From the NCBI RefSeq assembly GCF_000758545.1, contig NZ_CP009279.1, positions 1,798,001 through 1,862,000 on the forward strand: a stretch of 64,000 nucleotides of DNA, in the 5' to 3' direction. The stretch's first letter is position 1. The number at the start of each line of letters is the position of its first letter. Positions 27,340 to 35,545 of the stretch are shown here, in pieces. This DNA comes from Paenibacillus sp. FSL H7-0737 (GTDB lineage: Bacteria > Bacillota > Bacilli > Paenibacillales > Paenibacillaceae). The notes under the pieces are model-generated. The model ran no database searches. It saw only the letters and a program-made list of their open reading frames with translations, and was not told where the DNA came from. The position numbers and the translations under genes were made by a program.

Positions 27340-29397
27340 GTGGCTATGGACCGGACACGTGTCGCCGTGGAGATATACGGAACTTCCTATAAACTCGTCG
27401 GAAGCAGCACTGAATATATGAAACAAGTGGCCCGTTATGTTGACGAACATATGCGCACGATTTCTAAATCACACAACAGACTGGATACGCCGCGCATAGC
27501 GGTGCTTGCAGCAGTACATATGGCGGAGCAGGCTATTCAGGTTCAGGATTTTAAAAATGAACTCAACATGATGACAGGTGAACGCAGTGAACTGCGATTG
27601 GAAGTATCTCGCCTGCTGGAGGTTCAGCGGGAGCGACAAGAAGAATATGAACGCCTTGAAGCGGCGGCTAAAGAAGAAGCTACACGACTGATTGCTGCGG
27701 TTGAAGAAGAGCGCAAGCGTCATCTGGAAATTCAGGAGAATGAGCGTAAAGTACATGCTAACCAGCTGCAAGAGGCAACCCAAGCGGCTGAAGCCGCACG
27801 AGAGAAGCTGGAAGAGGAGCTGCTTGCGCGTGAGCTGGAGTTGCAGGAACTGCGGGCAAGTTATGAGGCTGAACAGTCTGCTATGCGTGAGAATCATCGA
27901 GAGGAACTAGCGAATGCAGAAGCCATCCGTCTACAGCAGTTGGAAGAGCAGAAGGCAGCGCATTTGCAAGAGCTAGAGAACATCCGTGAGACGCTGACTA
28001 AGGAGAATTCAGACTCCTTGTCTGCTCTAGAGCTTGAGTTAACCGAGACCAGATCAACCTTAGAGAAACAGCTTGAGGAAACCAAATCAACATTAGGTAA
28101 GGAACTCGAGAAGACGAAGTTGACACTGGGTAAGGAGCTTGAGAGCACGACAACGAAGCTAAGCAAGGAATTGGCTGAAGAACGGGAAGCTTTACAACGG
28201 GAGCTTGCTAAGAATAAGGAACTTCGTCAGTCACAAGGTACTCAGGAACATAGACATAAGCAAAACATTCAAGAGCTCGAGAAACAGCTGGCTGAGCTTC
28301 GTGGTGGAACAGGACAACTTCAGTCTAGACTCCGTTCGGCTGAAGCCAGTCTTAAGAGTGAACGAGATGCTCGTCAGACGCTGCTCGGACAATATGAAGC
28401 GGTGGTTAAACGTGAAGAACAGCTCAGTGAAGAGCTGCGTACTGCTACTGAGCTAGGCACGCTGTTGAATGAAGAGCTGGAAGAATTGCGCCAGCGTTAT
28501 CAGCAGTCTCAGAATGAAGCATCAGAGCTGCGGAAGTCACTACAGGAAACGAATGACAATCTGCACCGTGTTCAGGAAGAACTCGCTGGATCTATGGCGG
28601 AGGCAGCAAATTGGCAGGAGCTCTCGGATAAACGGATGGAAGATATTAGTGAGCTTGAAATGAACCTACTGGAGACCGAAGAGAAATCTTTGGCGCTTCA
28701 AAAGGAGATTGAGATCCTTCGTGGTCAAGCGGATGGATTAGTACAACAGTTAGATCGGGAAGCTCAGCTTCGTACAGATGCAGAACACGAAACTACAGCA
28801 CTCCGTGAACAAGGTGGACAGGTTCAGAAGGAACTGTCTGCACTTCGTGAACGCTATGAGGAACTGATCTCTCAATATGATGAAGTGCTGCAAGATGGAG
28901 AACGTCTACAGGAAAGATATCAACTGCTGCAAGAAGAAGGCGAAGAGACAGCTCGACGCTTAGAGGAATTGTCTGAAGCTAGCCTTGAGGCCGCTGCTAC
29001 GGTTGCAGAGCAGCAGGATGTTCTGAGGGAAGCAGAGGCGTACGGCGCTTCATGGAAGCAAAAGTACGAGGAATTATTCGAGCGACAGCAGCAGTGGAGT
29101 GATTTGGAAGCGAAGCTGCGTGAAGAGATAGATATTTGGCAGCAGGAGGCCGGTGAAGCTGAGGCTAAGCAGAAATCTATTGAACGTGAACGCAGTGAGG
29201 TGCTTCAGCAGCTTGGTGAAGTCGGCGAGAATTATGAATTGGCCCAAGGACAACTTCGTCTGCTACAGGTCCAGTTTGAGATGCATCAGAATGAGCTACA
29301 AAAGATGACGGATGAGCATCGTAATCTTCAAGAGGAATATGCCAAGCTTCAGAATGAATATAATGAATGGATTCAACTGATCGAACAGGACAGTTGA
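27340..29397 (+). CDS. zapA: Cell division protein ZapA fused to a long coiled coil
   Basis: 685 residues from GTG 27340, seven bases after AAGGAGGG. Residues 1-85 or so (RVAVEIYGTSYKLVGS, YVDEHM, PRIAVLAAVHMAEQ) are a ZapA domain, which cross-links FtsZ filaments at mid-cell. The remaining 600 or so residues are almost pure heptad coiled coil, rich in Glu, Leu, Gln and Arg, with repeats such as LEKQLEETKSTLGKELEKTK. B. subtilis ZapA is about 85 residues, so this is a large extension. It could act as a spacer or scaffold at the Z ring (inference). Single gene, terminator 20 bases after. Confidence 0.85.
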   Translation: MAMDRTRVAVEIYGTSYKLVGSSTEYMKQVARYVDEHMRTISKSHNRLDTPRIAVLAAVHMAEQAIQVQDFKNELNMMTGERSELRLEVSRLLEVQRERQEEYERLEAAAKEEATRLIAAVEEERKRHLEIQENERKVHANQLQEATQAAEAAREKLEEELLARELELQELRASYEAEQSAMRENHREELANAEAIRLQQLEEQKAAHLQELENIRETLTKENSDSLSALELELTETRSTLEKQLEETKSTLGKELEKTKLTLGKELESTTTKLSKELAEEREALQRELAKNKELRQSQGTQEHRHKQNIQELEKQLAELRGGTGQLQSRLRSAEASLKSERDARQTLLGQYEAVVKREEQLSEELRTATELGTLLNEELEELRQRYQQSQNEASELRKSLQETNDNLHRVQEELAGSMAEAANWQELSDKRMEDISELEMNLLETEEKSLALQKEIEILRGQADGLVQQLDREAQLRTDAEHETTALREQGGQVQKELSALRERYEELISQYDEVLQDGERLQERYQLLQEEGEETARRLEELSEASLEAAATVAEQQDVLREAEAYGASWKQKYEELFERQQQWSDLEAKLREEIDIWQQEAGEAEAKQKSIERERSEVLQQLGEVGENYELAQGQLRLLQVQFEMHQNELQKMTDEHRNLQEEYAKLQNEYNEWIQLIEQDS

Positions 29398-29412
29398 ATG
29401 TCGGATGCAAGA

Positions 29413-29464
29413 AAGAGGGCTGTACCTGATGTGTAGAGAGATCTATTTCAGGTCAGCCCTCTTT
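29413..29464 (+). terminator. Terminator of zapA
   Basis: AGAGGGCT (29414-29421) pairs with AGCCCTCT (29455-29462), with a further inner TACCTGA/TCAGGT pairing and a short T run. Confidence 0.8.
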
Positions 29465-29521
29465 GTTTAATATATTCGAAAGAATAAGTATCACACCATG
29501 TCTTATATTTCTCACTTAAAT

Positions 29522-29564
29522 AAAAAGCCGATCGTCAGGGCAATTCCCTAACGATCGGCTTTTT
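29522..29564. terminator. Bidirectional terminator
   Basis: A perfect 14-bp stem (29522-29535 with 29551-29564) with A5 and T5 ends plus AGGG/CCCT near the loop. It ends the minus-strand cupredoxin gene and backs up zapA. Confidence 0.92.
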
Positions 29565-29574
29565 AATGATTCAT

Positions 29575-29955
29575 CTATTCCACAATGATTTTTGCGTTCA
29601 TGCCGCTATGTCCGGATCCACACATAATCGAACAGGTCATTTCGAATGTGCCGGCTTCCTCTGGAATAATTACTTTCGAGGACTTTTTGCTATTAAGCTG
29701 GAGTTCGAATTCAGGGATAAGGATGCCGTGATTGCCGCTATCGTTTTTAAAAATAATTTTGACGGGTACACCTTTTTTTAGATGATATTCTTCCTGATCA
29801 AAGCTGTAATTCGTAGCTGTAATTGTAAGTTCTGTTTCTGCCTCGATCTCCGGCTCCGATGTGTTAGCATTGCCAGCAGCACTATCATTGCTGTTTCCAC
29901 AGGCTGTAAGTGCTATAACGAACACAATTGAAAGTAGAATTGCAAATTTTTTAAT
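29575..29955 (-). CDS. CuA-like cupredoxin lipoprotein, probable AUU start
   Basis: About 126 residues. A lipoprotein signal (KKFAILLSIVFVIALTAC, lipobox LTAC) is followed by a Ser/Asn/Glu linker and a cupredoxin fold. Copper ligands look like those of a CuA site: His in GNHGIL, then CSIMCGSGHSGM, which is C-x3-C-x3-H-x2-M as in cytochrome oxidase subunit II. The frame has no ATG, GTG or TTG at the expected place. ATT at 29955 sits eight bases after GGGAGGAGG and gives the typical M-K-K-F start. A TTG at 30003 would put 16 odd residues before the signal. It may be a copper chaperone or electron carrier outside the membrane. Confidence 0.82.
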   Translation of the reverse strand: MKKFAILLSIVFVIALTACGNSNDSAAGNANTSEPEIEAETELTITATNYSFDQEEYHLKKGVPVKIIFKNDSGNHGILIPEFELQLNSKKSSKVIIPEEAGTFEMTCSIMCGSGHSGMNAKIIVE

Positions 29956-30244
29956 GATCCAAACCTCCTCCCAAGAAGTCCAAGCATAGTGAAAATGTGA
30001 CAATTATGTAGACATCATAACTTAAAATTTAAGTAAGCGCTTTGATTAAATGTGAAAAATCCGTGAACAAGGGAGAGTGTTCAAACTTTGTCGTAAATTG
30101 CAAATAAATGATGAAAATATAACTAAAATTTATTATAATGAAAGCTATTACATTAACGTGCAAAAGTAGGGGATACATATTTCAAGCACTAACGATACGC
30201 TAAATACGGAGGTTTGGCACCGTAGAATCTTAAAAGGTTATTGG

Positions 30245-31312
30245 ATGGTAGTTATTCTTTTATTAATCTCACAGTTGCTGTTTTTGTCGAATATTGACCG
30301 ACTTCAAATAAAAACAACCATGGACACGAATCTATGGCACTTATTTATTGCTTGTAATTTACTAATTGTGGTCCTTATGATTACTGCGGAGCTGTGGCTT
30401 CGTTATAGTAAACAATCCCCTAAATATGGGGTGGTTAGTTGTGGATTTTTAGTGTCCTACCTTATGTATTTTGTATTAGAGCCTTTTGTCGATGGTGCTC
30501 AGATGACGCTCATGATGCCGATTATGGTCGCTCTTATTTATTTTGATCGTAAGCTCCTGTATCTAATGGGACTATTTAGTATTGTGTTTTATGCGGGAGT
30601 ATATTTCGGGTTGGAACGGCCATTCCTACATAAACCGCTGCTTGAATTCTTAATAGTAGAGTGTGTGTTTATAATATTTGTAGGGATGGCTCTTGCTGTA
30701 ATTATTCGTGCGCGGGAAGCGCGTGTAAATCTGGAGAGATTAACGAAGGAAGGCCAAGATCTAATGGTGGAGAGGGCTATTTCGGATAAGCTGCTGAAGA
30801 TAGATGCACTCACTGGACTATATAATCATAAAACCTTTCATGAATATTTGGATTCATTATTGGAGCAATGTGAAAGCAACAATCTTCAACTACAGCTGGC
30901 GCTCTTCGATATAGATAATTTCAAGCAAGTTAATGATACCTACGGACATAGGGTGGGGGACCTTGTTCTTAAGGTAATTGCGGACAAGGTGGGCGGTATG
31001 ATTGAGTTAAATGATTTTGCGGCTAGGTATGGCGGTGAAGAATTCGCTGTGATTTTTACAGACAAAAGTTTTTCAGAGTCTTATGAGGCTGTAGAGAAAT
31101 TACGGATCAATATTGCTCAAATCGAGCATTTACAGGCTGGAAATAAGCCGATTACTGTCAGCATTGGAATTTGTGATTATCAGCTTGGGGATGGGAAAGA
31201 GCTTCTTTTTCGTAAAACGGACAAAGCGCTCTATACCGCTAAAAAGCAAGGTAAGAACAGAGTGGTCAATTGTGCTGAGAGTCATGAAGCGGAGATTGTG
31301 TCATATGGATAA
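30245..31312 (+). CDS. Membrane-bound diguanylate cyclase (GGDEF)
   Basis: 355 residues from ATG 30245, with AAAAGG seven bases upstream. Five to six hydrophobic spans (about 1-155) precede a GGDEF domain (about 180-345) with DALTGLYNHKTF, FDIDNFKQVNDTYGHRVGD and ARYGGEEFAVIF. The RxxD inhibitory site is replaced by ELND. The frame stays open upstream to 30170, and an ATT at 30179 behind AGGGG would add a plausible cytoplasmic N terminus containing WHRRILKGYW, so the real start may lie there. The sensed signal is unknown. Confidence 0.88.
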   Translation: MVVILLLISQLLFLSNIDRLQIKTTMDTNLWHLFIACNLLIVVLMITAELWLRYSKQSPKYGVVSCGFLVSYLMYFVLEPFVDGAQMTLMMPIMVALIYFDRKLLYLMGLFSIVFYAGVYFGLERPFLHKPLLEFLIVECVFIIFVGMALAVIIRAREARVNLERLTKEGQDLMVERAISDKLLKIDALTGLYNHKTFHEYLDSLLEQCESNNLQLQLALFDIDNFKQVNDTYGHRVGDLVLKVIADKVGGMIELNDFAARYGGEEFAVIFTDKSFSESYEAVEKLRINIAQIEHLQAGNKPITVSIGICDYQLGDGKELLFRKTDKALYTAKKQGKNRVVNCAESHEAEIVSYG

Positions 31313-31369
31313 AAACAACACAGAACCCTTATTACCGGAAAAAAACCGGAAATAGGGGTTCTGTGTTGT
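31311..31369 (-). terminator. Long hairpin ending the YvlD-like gene
   Basis: ACAACACAGAACCC (31315-31328) is perfectly complementary to 31356-31369, with an inner CCGG/CCGG segment. The T run is on the minus strand (A at 31311-31315), so it mainly terminates the minus-strand gene. It also lies just after the GGDEF gene, where the plus strand lacks a T tract. Confidence 0.8.
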
Positions 31370-31381
31370 AAATAGCTTTCG

Positions 31382-31729
31382 TTACTTTGCTGCCTCAAAC
31401 GGCGTGGATACCGGCAAAAACAAATCGACAATACCGATGACCAACGCCGCCAGGATAGCTCCTAGAATGGAAACGCTGACTCCACTCACTACGAATTGAG
31501 CGACCCAGATGACTAATGCACTAACGATGAACCCGACGATACCGCGCCCGAAGGGCGTTGCTTTTTTGCCGAAGATTCCTTCGACAACCCAGCCGAGTAA
31601 CGCAATCACCAGTGCAAGGATTAGAGCGCTCCAGAAGCCACCAACCGAGAACTGTGGAACAATCCAACTAACGACCATCAGAACAAGCGCTGCTACAATA
31701 AAACGACCCACATGACTCAAGAAATTCAC
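31382..31729 (-). CDS. Small four-span membrane protein, YvlD/'phage holin 4' family
   Basis: 115 residues with four hydrophobic helices (about 5-25, 30-50, 62-83 and 85-107) and little soluble sequence. The pattern GFWSALILALVIALLGWVVEGIFGKK fits the YvlD-type family that databases label phage holin family 4. No phage genes are nearby, so a holin role is unlikely; the B. subtilis relative lies in an envelope-stress cluster. A good AGGAGG site precedes the ATG. Confidence 0.75.
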   Translation of the reverse strand: MNFLSHVGRFIVAALVLMVVSWIVPQFSVGGFWSALILALVIALLGWVVEGIFGKKATPFGRGIVGFIVSALVIWVAQFVVSGVSVSILGAILAALVIGIVDLFLPVSTPFEAAK

Positions 31730-31879
31730 TGTACTAACCTCCTTTGGCCCAAGCTAAGGATATGTGCAGTTCTTATTGTGACCTTAATACTTGTTTTTAT
31801 GCTTTAACCGATACCAAATAGCGAAATTGGCTTGAATTCTGTATAATGGAAACATCTATGAAGGGAGCTGTGACTGTAA

Positions 31880-34246
31880 TTGGACGACAAAATTTTGCAT
31901 ACGCTTGAATATCGCAAGATTTTAAATAAATTAATGCAATATACGCAAACCTCAATGGGGCGAATGACTGCAGAGCAACTAAGACCATCCGGTGATTTTG
32001 AAGGTGTGAAGAAGCTACTTCAAGCCACGGACGAAGCGGCTAATGTAGATCGTCTGAAGGGTATTCCTTCATTCGGCGGGATAAGCGATATTCGAGCAGC
32101 ACTAAAACGTGCCTCTATAGGTGGAATGTTGGGAACAACTGAACTGTTGGCAGTGGGAACTACCATTGGCGGCGCACGAAGAGTCAAACGATTCCTGGCA
32201 GCTATGCATGAGGAGGAAAAGATTGAATTCCTATTTTCACTCAGCGATGTTTTATCGGAGCAAAAACATGTAGAAGATGCCATCCGTTTATGTATAGACG
32301 AGAACGCAGATGTACTTGACACAGCTAGCTCTGAATTAGCTACGATTCGCCGTGAATTGCGCGGAGGAGAGACCCGAATTCGTGAGAAGCTGGATTCCAT
32401 GATTCGTTCTTCTTCCGTTGCTAAAATGCTGCAGGATCAGCTGGTAACCATTCGTGGAGATCGGTTTGTTATTCCTGTAAAAGCGGAGTATCGTGCGCAT
32501 TTCGGTGGGATTGTACATGATCAGTCCGGATCAGGAGCCACTTTATTTATCGAGCCTGAGTCCATTGTGGCGATGAATAATAAGCTGCGTGAAACACGGC
32601 TGCGTGAAGAACGGGAGATCGAGATCATATTGCATAGGTTGACAGCGCTTGTAGCTGATATAGCCGAAGAAATGACTTATGATATCGATATTCTTGGTGA
32701 GCTTGACTTTATCTTCTCCAAGGCGCGTCTTGCCCGAGATATGAAGGCTACACAGCCTCGTATGAACGATCGCGGGTATTTGAAGCTGCGCAAAGGACGC
32801 CATCCACTTATTCCCGCGGAGCATGTGGTTCCTCTGGATGTGGAGCTCGGCAACCAATATAGCTCCATTATTGTAACCGGACCGAATACGGGTGGTAAAA
32901 CCGTTACACTCAAGACCATTGGACTGTTGAGTCTCATGTCGATGTCTGGGTTATTCATCCCTGCAGAAGAAGGCAGTCAAATGTGTGTGTTTGATGCCAT
33001 TTATGCAGATATCGGGGATGAACAAAGCATTGAGCAGAGTCTGAGTACATTCTCCAGTCATATGACGAATATTATTTCCATTCTGCGTAGAATGACTCCC
33101 AAGAGTCTTATTCTGCTTGATGAAGTGGGTGCAGGAACGGATCCTGCAGAAGGGTCCGCACTGGCGATTGCCATTCTGGAACATATTCACCGGACTGAAT
33201 GCCGTATGGTCGCTACCACGCATTATAGCGAATTGAAAGCTTACGCTTATGAGCGTAAAGGGGTCATCAATGCCAGCATGGAATTCGATGTCCAGAGTCT
33301 CAGCCCTACCTATCGTTTGCTGATTGGTGTTCCTGGACGAAGCAACGCCTTTGCAATTGCAGAGCGATTAGGTCTGCCAGGTGCGATTCTGGAGCATGCA
33401 CGCGGCGAAGTGAAGGAAGAGGATCTACGTGTAGAGCATATGATTGCCTCTCTCGAAGAGAATCGACTTGGAGCGGAACAGGAACATGAGCGAGCAGAGA
33501 GTATCCGCCGCGAAGTAGAGGAATTACGCGGCAGACAGCAGCAAGAGCTGGAGAAGCTGGAAAGTCAGCGAGATAAACGACTGGAGAAAGCGGAGAAAGA
33601 TGCCAGCGCAATCTTGGAGAAAGCGCGTAAAGAAGCTGAGGAAATTATCAGTGATTTACGACGCTTAGCTATGGAAGAAGGCGCTTCAGTCAAAGAGCAT
33701 AAGCTGATTGAAGCACGGAGACGTCTAGATGAAGCCGAACCTTCACCGCGTAAGAAAGCCGCTACTCGTAAGCCTGCTAAGACTCCGCGGACGATTGGTC
33801 CTGGTGATGAAGTGAAAGTAGATAGCTTAAACCAAAAAGGTTTTGTAGTGGAATTAAGCGGCTCTAAAGAGGCTATAGTACAGTTTGGGATCATGAAGAT
33901 GAAGGTAAGCCTGGATGATTTGGAACTGCTCTCTTCGAAAGCAGCCTCTGTACCAACGCCCCTTCGGCAGGCGACAACCGTTAAACGCTCCCGTGATGAG
34001 AACATTCGTAGAGAACTGGATTTGCGAGGTACGAATTTGGAAGAAGCGATTATGGAGACGGATCGTTTTATTGATGAAGCCTTCTTAGGAAATCTGGGCC
34101 AAATTTCTATTATTCATGGTAAAGGCACAGGTGTGCTCCGCACAGGAATTCAAGAATATTTGCGTAAGCACAGACATGTTAAGAGCTATAGGCTTGGAAA
34201 TTATAATGAAGGCGGCGCAGGCGTAACCGTGGCTGAGCTGCAATAG
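31880..34246 (+). CDS. mutS2: MutS2, ribosome-rescue/anti-recombination ATPase with Smr nuclease
   Basis: 788 residues from TTG 31880; an in-frame TAA lies directly before it, so no earlier start exists. Order: MutS core and lever (about 1-310), ATPase with Walker A TGPNTGGKTVT and Walker B LILLDEVGAGTDP, a coiled coil (about 515-625), a KOW-like segment, and a C-terminal Smr domain (LDLRGTNLEEA, IIHGKGTGVLR). MutS2 splits collided ribosomes or suppresses recombination depending on species. AGGGAG lies about 12 bases upstream, a long spacing. Confidence 0.95.
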   Translation: MDDKILHTLEYRKILNKLMQYTQTSMGRMTAEQLRPSGDFEGVKKLLQATDEAANVDRLKGIPSFGGISDIRAALKRASIGGMLGTTELLAVGTTIGGARRVKRFLAAMHEEEKIEFLFSLSDVLSEQKHVEDAIRLCIDENADVLDTASSELATIRRELRGGETRIREKLDSMIRSSSVAKMLQDQLVTIRGDRFVIPVKAEYRAHFGGIVHDQSGSGATLFIEPESIVAMNNKLRETRLREEREIEIILHRLTALVADIAEEMTYDIDILGELDFIFSKARLARDMKATQPRMNDRGYLKLRKGRHPLIPAEHVVPLDVELGNQYSSIIVTGPNTGGKTVTLKTIGLLSLMSMSGLFIPAEEGSQMCVFDAIYADIGDEQSIEQSLSTFSSHMTNIISILRRMTPKSLILLDEVGAGTDPAEGSALAIAILEHIHRTECRMVATTHYSELKAYAYERKGVINASMEFDVQSLSPTYRLLIGVPGRSNAFAIAERLGLPGAILEHARGEVKEEDLRVEHMIASLEENRLGAEQEHERAESIRREVEELRGRQQQELEKLESQRDKRLEKAEKDASAILEKARKEAEEIISDLRRLAMEEGASVKEHKLIEARRRLDEAEPSPRKKAATRKPAKTPRTIGPGDEVKVDSLNQKGFVVELSGSKEAIVQFGIMKMKVSLDDLELLSSKAASVPTPLRQATTVKRSRDENIRRELDLRGTNLEEAIMETDRFIDEAFLGNLGQISIIHGKGTGVLRTGIQEYLRKHRHVKSYRLGNYNEGGAGVTVAELQ

Positions 34247-34277
34247 CGGGATTGCCCGGCAGAAAGAAGGGAAAAGT

Positions 34278-34697
34278 GTGCAAGGAGATATTGATCTTTT
34301 GCTGGGTCATCCGCTAGGTGCCTTGCTTGGCTACTTTGCAGTAGCAATTCTTGGGCTTGTTGTATTTCTGTCTATTTTTGAAATGGTAACGAAATATAAT
34401 TGCTGGGAAGAAATTCGCAAGGGGAACTTAGCAGTAGCCATGGCTACTGGTGGCAAAATCTTCGGAATTTGCAACGTACTGCGTTTCAGCATTGAATCAG
34501 GTGTTTCGATTTATGAGACGATGAAGTGGTCGGTCGTCGGTTTTTTGCTGCTGCTGCTTGCCTATTTTTTATTTGAATTCCTAACCCCAGTGTTCTCTAT
34601 TGATGAGGAGATCGCTGCAGATAACCGTGCTGTTGGGCTAATAGCGATGCTGATCTCGGTTTCGTTGTCTTATGTGATCGGTGCAGCTATATTTTAA
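34278..34697 (+). CDS. DUF350 family membrane protein
   Basis: 139 residues from GTG 34278, with AGAAAGAAGGGAAAAGT upstream. Four hydrophobic spans (about 15-38, 50-70, 82-102 and 118-138) with NLAVAMATGGKIFGI, characteristic of DUF350 proteins. Their function is not established. It lies 31 bases after mutS2 and may be co-transcribed. Confidence 0.75.
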   Translation: MQGDIDLLLGHPLGALLGYFAVAILGLVVFLSIFEMVTKYNCWEEIRKGNLAVAMATGGKIFGICNVLRFSIESGVSIYETMKWSVVGFLLLLLAYFLFEFLTPVFSIDEEIAADNRAVGLIAMLISVSLSYVIGAAIF

Positions 34698-34797
34698 AAA
34701 AATAGAAAGTTTTGCACCTCCCTACAAAGGATTCCAGATGAAGCTGGACAAGCTTTGAAATGAGCAGCTCCACTTTGTGGAGTATTAGGAGGATATC

Positions 34798-34878
34798 ATG
34801 AAGATTCTTACCCGAGTTCTGTTTGTGTCAGCTATTGCTTTTATAGCAGCCGGTATTATTTATTTAATGATGAACTAA
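34798..34878 (+). CDS. 26-residue single-span membrane peptide
   Basis: ATG 34798 follows TTAGGAGG at ideal spacing. The product starts MKILTRVLFVS, is hydrophobic throughout (FIAAGIIYLMM) and ends in Asn. It is one transmembrane helix with a positive N terminus. It lies between the DUF350 gene and the zinc-ribbon gene on the same strand, so it is probably part of that transcript. Function is unknown; the strong ribosome site is the main evidence that it is real. Confidence 0.6.
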   Translation: MKILTRVLFVSAIAFIAAGIIYLMMN

Positions 34879-34911
34879 ATTTAAACGTGAAGTATGAAGG
34901 AGATTATTAAG

Positions 34912-35454
34912 ATGGAAACAACTGTGTGCCCTTGGTGTCATACCGAAATCGTATGGGACGAGGAATTCGGACCCGAGGAAAATTGTCCTCACTGCAACAA
35001 TGAACTTAACGGATATCGTACAGTTACTGTAGGGATAGACGGCATTGAAGAAGAGGAAGAAGAAGTTGTAGAAGAACCTAAACAAGAGGTTATTAATGAT
35101 GATGATCTTTGGGGAGACGTCGACAAAGACAGTGTAGTTCCTATTTACAACACGCTCAACCAATTCGGTGACGATTATGATTTGAATAAGTATGAAGAGC
35201 GTGTATCGGGCATTTTAGCGATTCAGGAAGAAGCTCCGGAATGTACACAATGCCATGAGTTAACTATCCTTGCTGGTAAACAGCTTGTTAGCAGCTTCGA
35301 GCCATCTGCACCGGCTACACTAGGTGGACCTGTATTAACATCTCCATTCTCCCTTAATGTGTATGTGTGCCCGTCTTGTTTCCATGTACAGCACAGTCTA
35401 GCGCAGGAAGACCGTATTCAGCTCGTACGTAATCTGAGTACCGATAAAGCATAA
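34912..35454 (+). CDS. Zinc-ribbon protein of unknown function
   Basis: 180 residues from ATG 34912; an ATG at 34894 is rejected because AAGGAG would lie inside its coding sequence. Two zinc-binding halves are visible: CPWC...CPHC at the N terminus and CTQC...CPSC towards the C terminus. They flank a very acidic stretch (EEEEEEVVEEP) and a middle region. The usual role of such proteins is RNA/DNA or protein binding, but no family is recognised. A strong terminator follows. Confidence 0.75.
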   Translation: METTVCPWCHTEIVWDEEFGPEENCPHCNNELNGYRTVTVGIDGIEEEEEEVVEEPKQEVINDDDLWGDVDKDSVVPIYNTLNQFGDDYDLNKYEERVSGILAIQEEAPECTQCHELTILAGKQLVSSFEPSAPATLGGPVLTSPFSLNVYVCPSCFHVQHSLAQEDRIQLVRNLSTDKA

Positions 35455-35464
35455 GCATCCTCAT

Positions 35465-35512
35465 AAAAAGCTTAGTCCTCTTATTGACCATAAGGGGACT
35501 AAGCTTTTTTTT
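35465..35512. terminator. Bidirectional terminator
   Basis: A 14-bp stem AAAAAGCTTAGTCC/GGACTAAGCTTTTT with A and T runs on both sides, between two convergent genes. Confidence 0.93.
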
Positions 35513-35545
35513 AAAAACTCAATATTGCTTATTCACGTCCGTTTT

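Noticed and set aside
31382..31729. Prophage trace suggested by the 'phage holin' family name
   Set aside because: No capsid, integrase, lysin or attachment sites nearby; this family is common in chromosomes outside phages.
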